From positions 1 through 17,608 of the forward strand of contig CAJWVP010000013.1 in the NCBI GenBank assembly GCA_913048145.1: a stretch of 17,608 nucleotides of DNA, in the 5' to 3' direction. The notes under the pieces are model-generated. The model made no database searches and was not told the DNA's origin. It worked only from the letters and a program-made list of their open reading frames with translations. This stretch comes from an uncultured Rhodospirillaceae bacterium. GTDB lineage: Bacteria; Pseudomonadota; Alphaproteobacteria; Rhodospirillales; Casp-alpha2. Shown here piece by piece: positions 7,671 to 14,429 of the stretch (within the stretch, counting starts at the first letter, position 1; every line of letters starts with the position of its first letter). Both the position numbers and the translations under genes were made by a program.

Positions 7671-8678
7671 ATGGCGGTACGCGTGGCGATTAATGGTTTT
7701 GGCCGGATTGGGCGATTGGTTCTGAGGGCCATCCTAGAAAGCCGCCGAAACGATGTGGAAGTGGTGGGCATCAACGATCTGGGCTCGCCGGAAATGAACG
7801 GCCACCTGCTGAAGTACGATTCAGTGCATGGCAATTTGATCACTGACATCTCCGTGGATGGCGATATCATGAATGTGGGCACCAGCCCTATCAAGGTAAC
7901 AGCCGAACGCGACCCAGCGCAGCTTCCCTGGGGCGAATTGAACGTCGACGTGGCGTTAGAATGCACAGGTCTGTTCACCAAACGCGCCGCCGCCGCAAAT
8001 CACCTCGAGGCCGGCGCAAAGAAAGTGCTGATTTCTGCTCCGGGCACCGACGTCGACAAAACTATCGTATTTGGCGTCAACCACGATTCATTGGGCGGCG
8101 ATGACAGTATCGTTTCCAACGCGTCGTGCACGACGAACTGCTTGGCGCCAGTTGCCGATGTCCTGAACAAGGCCGTCGGCATCGAAAAAGGGTTCATGAC
8201 CACGGTTCACGCCTTCACCGGCGACCAGCCCGTGCTCGATACGCTTCATACGGATCCCCGCCGGGCCCGGGCTGCGGCTCAGTCCATGATCCCAACGTCC
8301 ACCGGCGCGGCGAAAGCCGTTGGCTTAGTGCTGCCGGAACTGAACGGCAAGCTGGACGGCACCTCAGTGCGCGTCCCAACGCCAAACGTATCCATGATCG
8401 ACCTGACCTTCACGGCAGGCCGGGACACCTCGGTGGAAGAGGTCAACGCCGCCATAAAGGAAGCGTCCGATGGCCGCCTCAAGGGCGTGCTGGCCTTCAA
8501 CGAGGAGCCGCTGGTCTCCATCGACTTCAACCACAATCCGGCCTCAAGTACCTTCGACGCCACCCAGACACAGGTCATGCAGGGTAACTTCGTCCGTGTG
8601 CTGAGTTGGTACGACAATGAGTGGGGCTTCTCCAACCGAATGTTGGACACGGCTGTGGCACTGGCCAACGCTAGCTAA
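7671..8678 (+). CDS. gap: Glyceraldehyde-3-phosphate dehydrogenase, type I
   Basis: 335 residues from the ATG at 7671, which has a near-perfect GGAGGAG site four bases upstream; a TTG at 7644 would add nine residues but has no comparable site. The Rossmann start VRVAINGFGRIGR binds NAD, and D36 at the end of the second strand favours NAD over NADP. The active-site motif SNASCTTNC has catalytic C153, with H180 in TTVHAFTGDQ as the base. It oxidises glyceraldehyde 3-phosphate to 1,3-bisphosphoglycerate. It stands alone here, followed by its own terminator, whereas in many alphaproteobacteria it is grouped with tkt, pgk and fba. Confidence 0.97.
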   Translation: MAVRVAINGFGRIGRLVLRAILESRRNDVEVVGINDLGSPEMNGHLLKYDSVHGNLITDISVDGDIMNVGTSPIKVTAERDPAQLPWGELNVDVALECTGLFTKRAAAANHLEAGAKKVLISAPGTDVDKTIVFGVNHDSLGGDDSIVSNASCTTNCLAPVADVLNKAVGIEKGFMTTVHAFTGDQPVLDTLHTDPRRARAAAQSMIPTSTGAAKAVGLVLPELNGKLDGTSVRVPTPNVSMIDLTFTAGRDTSVEEVNAAIKEASDGRLKGVLAFNEEPLVSIDFNHNPASSTFDATQTQVMQGNFVRVLSWYDNEWGFSNRMLDTAVALANAS

Positions 8679-8718
8679 CGCGAAAATCCGGCCAGCTTTC
8701 GCCAGTACGAGAACTTTG

Positions 8719-8754
8719 GACGCGGCGTCGTTTCGGCGCCGCGTCTCGTTTTTC
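8719..8754 (+). terminator. Rho-independent terminator after gap
   Basis: GACGCGGCG (8719-8727) pairs perfectly with CGCCGCGTC (8737-8745) around a 9-base loop, followed by TCGTTTTTC. This is a strong intrinsic terminator 40 bases after the gap stop, making gap a single-gene unit. Confidence 0.85.
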
Positions 8755-8819
8755 GGATGATCTTATAAATGTAATAGGTATGCTAACGGCCTCGCTCTCC
8801 CGGATCAAAAGGTTGCCCC

Positions 8820-9488
8820 ATGCACTACGACGCCATCGAGAACCATCACAGCCTCAAACACGACCCTTTCAAGGCCCTGGTCGCGCCCCGACCTATCGGA
8901 TGGATTTCCTCACTCAGCCCCGACGGCGTTTTCAACCTGGCACCCTACAGTTTCTTCAACGCCGTCAGCGACAAACCGCATTACGTCATGTTTGTCTCTT
9001 CGGGCCGCAAGGACAGCATCGACAATGTAGAAGCCACCGGCGAGTTCACCTGTTCCTTGTCCACTTGGGACACTCGCGACGGCATGAATACCTCATCGGC
9101 AACCGTGCCGGCGGATGCCGATGAGTTCCAACTTTCCGGCTTGGAAACCTCGCCTTCCAACTTTGTCGCCCCGCCGCGGGTCAAAGCCGCGCCGGCCGCC
9201 CTGGAATGCAAATTCTGGAAGACCGTGCAAATGCCGGACGTGGAACCAGGATCGGATCGCGGTCACTTCGTCGTCTTCGGTCAGGTAGTCGGAATCTATA
9301 TCGACGATACGTACATCAAGGATGGCATGGTCGACACTGGCGCTATGCAGCCCATCGCACGCATGGGATATATGGACTATACGGTTGTAAATCCGGATAC
9401 TGTATTCACCCTGAACCGGCCCTTAGTCGCCGACGACGGCACGGTGGCCAACCCTTCCGCGGAGAAATGGGACGGCACATACCGTTAA
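8820..9488 (+). CDS. Flavin reductase-like domain protein
   Basis: 222 residues, FMN-binding split-barrel fold of the flavin reductase-like family. Typical features are RPIGWIS at 24-30, NLAPYSFFNAVS at 39-50 and a GHFVVFGQVVGIYID strand in the second half. Family members bind FMN and reduce free flavin with NAD(P)H for a partner monooxygenase, or act in other FMN reactions. No monooxygenase is nearby, so the partner is unknown. It is likely cytosolic, with no signal peptide. The AGG seven bases before the ATG is a modest ribosome-binding site. It sits between the gap terminator and the thiE pair and may be transcribed alone. Confidence 0.88.
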   Translation: MHYDAIENHHSLKHDPFKALVAPRPIGWISSLSPDGVFNLAPYSFFNAVSDKPHYVMFVSSGRKDSIDNVEATGEFTCSLSTWDTRDGMNTSSATVPADADEFQLSGLETSPSNFVAPPRVKAAPAALECKFWKTVQMPDVEPGSDRGHFVVFGQVVGIYIDDTYIKDGMVDTGAMQPIARMGYMDYTVVNPDTVFTLNRPLVADDGTVANPSAEKWDGTYR

Positions 9489-9575
9489 GGCTCTGCGGTC
9501 TTTCCGTGTGACAAAAACTCGTTACAATATTTCCTCAGTATCTGCGTAACGCGACACCACCGAGAGCGCCCTCTT

Positions 9576-10022
9576 TTGTCCACACGTTCGGTCATTGTCC
9601 ACGATCTTCCCCAAGCCCGCGCGGCGGCCACCCAGGCCAACGCCATCGGCGCGCCGGTGGAACTCCGAAGCCCGCCCAACGGCGCGGCTATACTTGGCCC
9701 CGGCGCCTTCAAGGCCATCGCAGATGATCTGGCGCAAACCCATCCGGGTGCGGCGTCGAGCATGATCCTCGATTGCGGAACCAATGCGGGCCTGGCCATG
9801 GCGGCGCTTCGACAAGGTTGCAAAGACATTTGCGTCGATGTTCCCGCCGAAACCCACGCGAAGATTGCCGCCATGGCGCAAGCGCAATCCGCCCGTCTAC
9901 ACGGCCCCGTTGAGATCGCCCTTGATCTCGCGGCCACCGCCGACGGGGGGACATCTGAAGACCGGAACCGAATGAGAGCATTACTTGAACAATTTCTCCG
10001 TGGAGATGCGCACGATGTCTGA
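9576..10022 (+). CDS. Unknown protein overlapping thiE
   Basis: 148 residues from a TTG start at 9576, preceded by a GAGAG-type ribosome-binding site; no ATG is available near the N-terminus. I do not recognise the family. It reads as a small cytosolic alpha/beta protein, rich in Ala, with strand-helix units around SMILDCGTNAGLAMAALR and KDICVDVPAETHAKIAAMA. It has no signal peptide or membrane segment. Its last 8 bases overlap the thiE start, so the two are translationally coupled and a link to thiamine or nearby metabolism is plausible. A TACAAT box at 9523-9528 could be the -10 element of a shared promoter, but no good -35 is visible. Confidence 0.7.
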   Translation: MSTRSVIVHDLPQARAAATQANAIGAPVELRSPPNGAAILGPGAFKAIADDLAQTHPGAASSMILDCGTNAGLAMAALRQGCKDICVDVPAETHAKIAAMAQAQSARLHGPVEIALDLAATADGGTSEDRNRMRALLEQFLRGDAHDV

Positions 10023-10662
10023 AAACGACGATATCGGATGTCGTCTTTATCTCATCACCCCACCAAAGATCGATACGGTGGTATTCCGCGATGACTTAGC
10101 GGCAGCCCTGGATGCTGGCGATGTGGCGGCAATTCAGCTGCGCCTCAAGAACGTCAGCGATGACGAAATCAAGCGCGCAGTTGATATCCTGCTGCCCGTC
10201 GCCGACGCCCGAGGTGTGACATTCATCATGAATGATAGACCTGACTTGGCCACGGAGACCGGGTGCGGCGGCGTGCATATCGGGCAAGAAGACGTCAAAT
10301 ATGACGCGGCCCGCGCCGCCGTCGGAGACAACCGTGTGGTCGGTGTCACCTGCCACGATTCCAAACACCTGGCGATGGTTGCCGGCGAGAAGGAAGCGGA
10401 TTACGTGGCCTTTGGCGCCTTCTTTCCGACCCAAACGAAAGACGCCCGATACCACGCAGAACCGGAATTGCTGGCCTGGTGGTCGGAGATGATGGTCGTT
10501 CCCGTCGTCGCCATCGGCGGGATCACAATCGACAACTGTCCGCCGCTTGTGGCGGCGGGGGCCGATTTTCTGGCGGTGGTGTCAGCTGTCTGGGATCATC
10601 CGGACGGGCCCGCCACCGCCGTGATCGCGTTCAACAAGGTGATGGCCGAGCCCTGGGTCTGA
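10015..10662 (+). CDS. thiE: Thiamine-phosphate synthase
   Basis: 215 residues from the ATG at 10015, chosen because GGAG lies nine bases upstream; an ATG at 10006 and a TTG at 9985 are also in frame. TIM-barrel motifs are in order: LYLITPPK (strand 1), IQLRLKN, FIMNDRPDLATETGCGGVHIGQED, VGVTCHD, DYVAFGAFFPTQTK and VVAIGGIT near the C-terminus. It joins hydroxymethylpyrimidine diphosphate and thiazole phosphate to give thiamine phosphate. The usual Ser-Thr-His in the middle strand reads TCHD here, a common variant outside enterobacteria. No other thi genes and no TPP riboswitch are visible in the window. Confidence 0.93.
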   Translation: MSENDDIGCRLYLITPPKIDTVVFRDDLAAALDAGDVAAIQLRLKNVSDDEIKRAVDILLPVADARGVTFIMNDRPDLATETGCGGVHIGQEDVKYDAARAAVGDNRVVGVTCHDSKHLAMVAGEKEADYVAFGAFFPTQTKDARYHAEPELLAWWSEMMVVPVVAIGGITIDNCPPLVAAGADFLAVVSAVWDHPDGPATAVIAFNKVMAEPWV

Positions 10663-10738
10663 AACATTGCCTCCAAGGGGCCAAGCTGATAGAAACCGCG
10701 CATTCTCTGAACTCCACTAAAGTTTTGGGTCCAAAGCG

Positions 10739-11308
10739 ATGAAGATTGACGGCAATGCCATCCGTCCGGGGATGGTCATCGAACATAAGGGTAGTCTGTG
10801 GCGCGCGGTGAAAACCGAACACACCCAACCGGGGAAGAGCGGCGCCTACATGCAGGTCGAATTGAGAGACATCCGTTCCGGAACTAAGCTCAATGAGCGG
10901 TTCCGTGCCTCCGAGAAAGTCGAACGCGCAACGTTGGAGCAGCGGGAACATCAGTACTTGTTCTCGGACGGCGACAGCCACACGTTTATGGACAACGAAA
11001 CCTATGAGCAGGTGGAATTGAACACGGAACTGCTGGGCGAAGACCAAGTCCCGTTCCTTCAAGATGGCATGGTCGTCATCCTAGAAAGTCACGAAGGTGC
11101 GCCGCTGGGCGCGCAATTACCCAATTCTGTGATCCTACAAGTGGCTGAAGCCGATGCGGTTGTCAAAGGCCAAACCGCATCTTCGTCCTACAAGCCAGCG
11201 ATGATGGAGAATGGGGTCCGCGTCATGGTGCCACCCCACATTGAGGCCGGCACGCGGATCGTAGTCAACACCGTGGACCGGTCTTACATGGAACGGGCCA
11301 AAGACTAA
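10739..11308 (+). CDS. efp: Elongation factor P
   Basis: 189 residues, standard length. The N-terminal KOW-like domain has the loop TQPGKSGAYMQ with K33 at the tip. This is the residue that reaches the peptidyl-transferase centre and is lysylated in some bacteria; no epmA or epmB gene is in the window, so modification cannot be judged. Two OB-type domains follow. EF-P relieves ribosome stalling at polyproline stretches. The strongly Pro-rich TolA and OmpA-like proteins of this window would be likely clients (inference). The ribosome-binding site before the ATG is weak. The 76-base gap after thiE may hold its promoter, but none is clear. Confidence 0.97.
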   Translation: MKIDGNAIRPGMVIEHKGSLWRAVKTEHTQPGKSGAYMQVELRDIRSGTKLNERFRASEKVERATLEQREHQYLFSDGDSHTFMDNETYEQVELNTELLGEDQVPFLQDGMVVILESHEGAPLGAQLPNSVILQVAEADAVVKGQTASSSYKPAMMENGVRVMVPPHIEAGTRIVVNTVDRSYMERAKD

Positions 11309-11338
11309 CTTCTGACCACAGTACAAGGCACCATCAGC

Positions 11339-12151
11339 GTGCGATTTAATAGAACCACCGGCGCCGGCACGGCGCTTATCAACGTTATGATCGCGGCAGC
11401 GGAACGTGCAGGCCGCGGCTTGGTGCGCAGCTTTGGCGAGATTGAAACCCTCCAGGTGGCGAAGAAAGGGCCGGCTGATTTCGTCAGTGAAGCCGATCGG
11501 CGAGCCGAGGAAACGCTCTTTCGAGAACTCTCCAAGGCGCGCCCGAACTACGGTTTTCTCATGGAGGAACGCGGCGCCGTGCCCGGTGAGGACACATCCA
11601 ACACATGGATTGTTGATCCCTTGGACGGCACCCTGAATTTTCTTCATGGCCTGCCGCACTTCTGCGTGTCCGTGGCCTTGGAACGCGACGGCAAGATATG
11701 CGCCGGCGTGATCTACGAACCCATCTCCGATCAGATGTTCTGGGCGGAACGGGGCCAAGGCGCGTTTCTGAACGGGCAGCGTCTTCGCGTGTCGAGCCGG
11801 CATGACATGGCGGAGTCCGTGTTCGCCACTGGGATCCCCTTCAAGGGCCGCGAGGGCCACGCCCTCTTCCTGAAGGAACTGGAAAATGTCATGGCCGCCG
11901 CCGCCGGTGTCCGCCGGTTTGGTGCCGCAGCCTTAGATCTGGCTTATTTGGCAGCAGGCCGATACGAAGGTTTTTGGGAACGAGGCTTGAATTCTTGGGA
12001 CATGGCCGCCGGCGTGATCATCGTCCGTGAGGCAGGTGGGTTTGTCAGCGACTTCAAAGGCCGGGACAACGCGCTCAAAACGGGCGAAATCGTCGCGGCG
12101 AACAGCGATCTTCATATGCCTTTGCGAAAGCTTCTCAGTACCGCGCAGTAA
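11339..12151 (+). CDS. suhB: Inositol monophosphatase family protein (SuhB-like)
   Basis: 270 residues from a GTG start, with AAGG ten bases upstream. Family metal-binding residues are present: the Glu pair E76/E77, the DPLDGTLNF motif (D93, D96) and D221 in SWDMAAG. It hydrolyses inositol 1-phosphate or related sugar phosphates with Mg2+. E. coli SuhB also works in rRNA antitermination, but that function cannot be inferred here. It follows efp by 30 bases and is probably co-transcribed with it, a common arrangement in alphaproteobacteria. An ATG at 11387 is in frame but would remove conserved N-terminal residues. Confidence 0.92.
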   Translation: MRFNRTTGAGTALINVMIAAAERAGRGLVRSFGEIETLQVAKKGPADFVSEADRRAEETLFRELSKARPNYGFLMEERGAVPGEDTSNTWIVDPLDGTLNFLHGLPHFCVSVALERDGKICAGVIYEPISDQMFWAERGQGAFLNGQRLRVSSRHDMAESVFATGIPFKGREGHALFLKELENVMAAAAGVRRFGAAALDLAYLAAGRYEGFWERGLNSWDMAAGVIIVREAGGFVSDFKGRDNALKTGEIVAANSDLHMPLRKLLSTAQ

Positions 12152-12175
12152 GGCCTCTTTGACATTCTACGGACC

Positions 12176-12188
12176 ACCGGAATCCGGT
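12176..12188. promoter_or_regulatory. Palindrome in the gap before the OmpA-like gene
   Basis: ACCGGA-A-TCCGGT is a perfect 13-base palindrome 12 bases after a consensus TTGACA (12159-12164). No good -10 box lies at the right distance. It may mark a regulated promoter for the downstream three-gene module. Confidence 0.25.
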
Positions 12189-12280
12189 TGTGCGCCCGTG
12201 GGGGCTTGGTTATGGTGATCTTCATGATTTAAATTCGGCCAGTCAATGCTGACGCGAGCGCCAAGGGATTATTAGCAACC

Positions 12281-13195
12281 ATGTATCTGAAATGCATCAA
12301 ACGATGTAGCAATTCAGTCGGCAAGGGCAAGAATGTCCTTCTGGCCGCCGTAATCGTGGGAGGTATCCTAGGAGATAGCGCAACGGCCAGGGCACAGTCG
12401 ACCCCTAATATTTCTGTCGATCTGAGCGTGTTCAATGATGCAGGACGTCCCGGTCGACTGGGGATCACGGGTAACCGCACCTTACCCCCGTCCCGGGCAC
12501 CGCTCTCGACGCTTCATATCGCGCCAAAAAAGAAAATCAAATTGAGGGCGCCCGCGGCTGCTCGAAAAACCACTTCGGCGAAATCAGTTCAAAAATCAGA
12601 ACCTAAACCAGCGCCGAAGAAAGCCGCGTCGAAGCTGGTATCGCAACCTACGCAGGCGAAAGTTGCAAAAGCGCCGATGTCGAAAGCGCCCGCTACCAAA
12701 GCCATGCAAACGCCACCACCCGTCGCAAAATTAACCACGCCCGCGCCACCGCCTGCACCGAAAATCGCGTCAGCGCCACCGGCGGCGCCAAAAGTCGCGA
12801 AATCCCCTCCGACGACAACGGCCGCACCGAAGTCCGCAGCGCCCGAAGTTGCCAGCGCGCCAGCAAAGATCGAAATGAAACCAGGACGTGCTCTGCGAAT
12901 CGCTTTCGGCGACACGGAAGCGCGTCTTCCGGATGGGCATCAGGCAAACCTTGTGGCTCTCGCCAATGCTTTACGCGAGAAAAAGGGTTTCCGATTGCAG
13001 TTGCAAGCCTATGCCGGCGGCCAGGATCTGTCGACGAGCAAAGCTCGTCGGATGTCTTTGTCGCGCGCCCTTGCAGTTCGGTCGTTCCTCATTGGCAAAG
13101 GCGTGCGTAGCACTCAAATTGATGTCCGCGCCCTTGGCAACAAGACTAATGAAAAGCCGGTCAACCGTGTTGACTTAAACCTCACCAAGCGTTGA
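12281..13195 (+). CDS. Secreted Pro/Ala/Lys-rich protein with OmpA-like domain
   Basis: 304 residues. A basic N-terminus and hydrophobic stretch (about 18-31) end in a likely signal peptidase site after ARA (residue 38), so the protein is exported. Residues about 80-195 form a low-complexity Pro/Ala/Lys linker with repeated APK/KAP units. Residues about 200-304 form an OmpA-type domain, recognised by the SLSRALAVRSFLIGKGV helix and the final RVDLNL strand. In OmpA the peptidoglycan-binding Asp and Arg are 15 residues apart; the best candidates here, D249 and R262, are 13 apart, so binding is uncertain. It lies 56 bases before the MotA-like gene and probably works with that pair. Not a named family to me. 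Confidence 0.82.
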   Translation: MYLKCIKRCSNSVGKGKNVLLAAVIVGGILGDSATARAQSTPNISVDLSVFNDAGRPGRLGITGNRTLPPSRAPLSTLHIAPKKKIKLRAPAAARKTTSAKSVQKSEPKPAPKKAASKLVSQPTQAKVAKAPMSKAPATKAMQTPPPVAKLTTPAPPPAPKIASAPPAAPKVAKSPPTTTAAPKSAAPEVASAPAKIEMKPGRALRIAFGDTEARLPDGHQANLVALANALREKKGFRLQLQAYAGGQDLSTSKARRMSLSRALAVRSFLIGKGVRSTQIDVRALGNKTNEKPVNRVDLNLTKR

Positions 13196-13251
13196 TTGGC
13201 GCATTCGATACACGACTGTCGCCGCGTAGGACATCCGAATAGAGGCCGGTA

Positions 13252-14412
13252 ATGACCCGCCCCCATACTTATCTCGTCAGAATGTCGTTGTTTCTCGGGG
13301 TCGTGGGCGCCGTATGCGCGACCCTATTTCTGCCCATGCGATCGTTCTTTTTCGCAAACACGGCGTTGAACGGCCTGATCGTCGGCGTCTTATTCTTAGG
13401 CATCATCTACAACTTCCGACAGGTTTTGCGTCTCTATCCTGAGGTCTCCTGGATCGAAGAGTTCCGACGTAATCTGGATGAGGATGTCATGCATCCCGTG
13501 GCGCAGAGACCTGTCAGCAATCCGCAACTCCTCGCACCCATGGCGGCGATGATCTCCAATCGCGACAGCCTGAGCCTCTCGGCCATGTCGCTGCGTTCCC
13601 TCCTGGATGGGATCGCGTCCCGGCTCGATGAATCGCGTGATCTCTCGCGCTACACCATCGGCCTGCTGATTTTTTTGGGTTTGCTGGGGACGTTTTGGGG
13701 TTTGCTGGAAACTGTTGGATCGATCAGCAACGTCATTGGCGGGTTGAGCGTTGAAAGCGGCGATGCGGCGGCGGTGTTCTCGTCGTTGAAGCGAGGCCTG
13801 GAAACACCTCTTTCGGGTATGGGGACGGCGTTCTCGTCTTCATTGTTCGGGTTGGCCGGGTCCTTGGTGTTGGGCTTTCTAGACCTGCAAGCCGCGCAGG
13901 CGCAGAACCGGTTCTACAATGACCTGGAAGAATGGCTCTCCAGTGTCACGCGCCTGTCCAGCGGCGCCATCGGTGGTGATGGCGAGCAAGGTGTACCCGC
14001 CTATGTCCAAGCACTTCTGGAACAAACCGCCGAAAGCCTCGAGAACCTGCAACGAACCATGGCCCGTGGCGAGGAAAGCCGCGCCAACGCCGACGCGGGC
14101 ATACATGCCCTCGCGAACAAGATAGAGACCCTGACCGATCAGATGCGCACGGAACAAGCGCTTATGAAATCTCTGGCTGAGACCCAGGTGGCGATAAAAC
14201 CAATTCTTCAGCAAATCGCTGACAACGCTGGCCGATCCAGTGGCGGGGTCGACGACGCAACCCAGGCACATATTCGCAACCTCGATGTGCATGTGGGTCG
14301 CATGGTCGACGAGTTGCGCACCGGCAGGGACGATCTGGTCCAGCAAATCCGTAGTGAAATCAAACTCCTGGCCCGCACAGTCGCCGCGGCCAACGAAGAT
14401 TACGACAGGTAA
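13252..14412 (+). CDS. MotA/TolQ/ExbB-like membrane protein
   Basis: 386 residues. Four hydrophobic segments are visible: about 11-28, 38-55, 133-153 and 191-213. The third carries LLGTFWGLL, the motif shared by MotA, TolQ and ExbB; four segments fit MotA better than three-segment TolQ. The cytoplasmic loop between segments 2 and 3 is about 77 residues. The C-terminal 170 residues are a hydrophilic helical tail, probably coiled coil and cytoplasmic. With the following MotB-like gene it likely forms a proton- or sodium-driven stator ring. No flagellar genes are nearby. The ATG has a GAGG site six bases upstream, and the next gene starts 17 bases after its stop. Confidence 0.85.
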   Translation: MTRPHTYLVRMSLFLGVVGAVCATLFLPMRSFFFANTALNGLIVGVLFLGIIYNFRQVLRLYPEVSWIEEFRRNLDEDVMHPVAQRPVSNPQLLAPMAAMISNRDSLSLSAMSLRSLLDGIASRLDESRDLSRYTIGLLIFLGLLGTFWGLLETVGSISNVIGGLSVESGDAAAVFSSLKRGLETPLSGMGTAFSSSLFGLAGSLVLGFLDLQAAQAQNRFYNDLEEWLSSVTRLSSGAIGGDGEQGVPAYVQALLEQTAESLENLQRTMARGEESRANADAGIHALANKIETLTDQMRTEQALMKSLAETQVAIKPILQQIADNAGRSSGGVDDATQAHIRNLDVHVGRMVDELRTGRDDLVQQIRSEIKLLARTVAAANEDYDR

Positions 14413-14429
14413 ATTTCCAAGGAACCGGC

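Noticed and set aside
9985..10014. Longer thiE starting at TTG 9985 or ATG 10006
   Set aside because: GGAG at 10002-10005 is well placed for the ATG at 10015, and the extra residues do not look like ThiE.
9489..10014. TPP riboswitch upstream of thiE
   Set aside because: No TPP-box sequences are visible, and thiE is preceded directly by a coding region.
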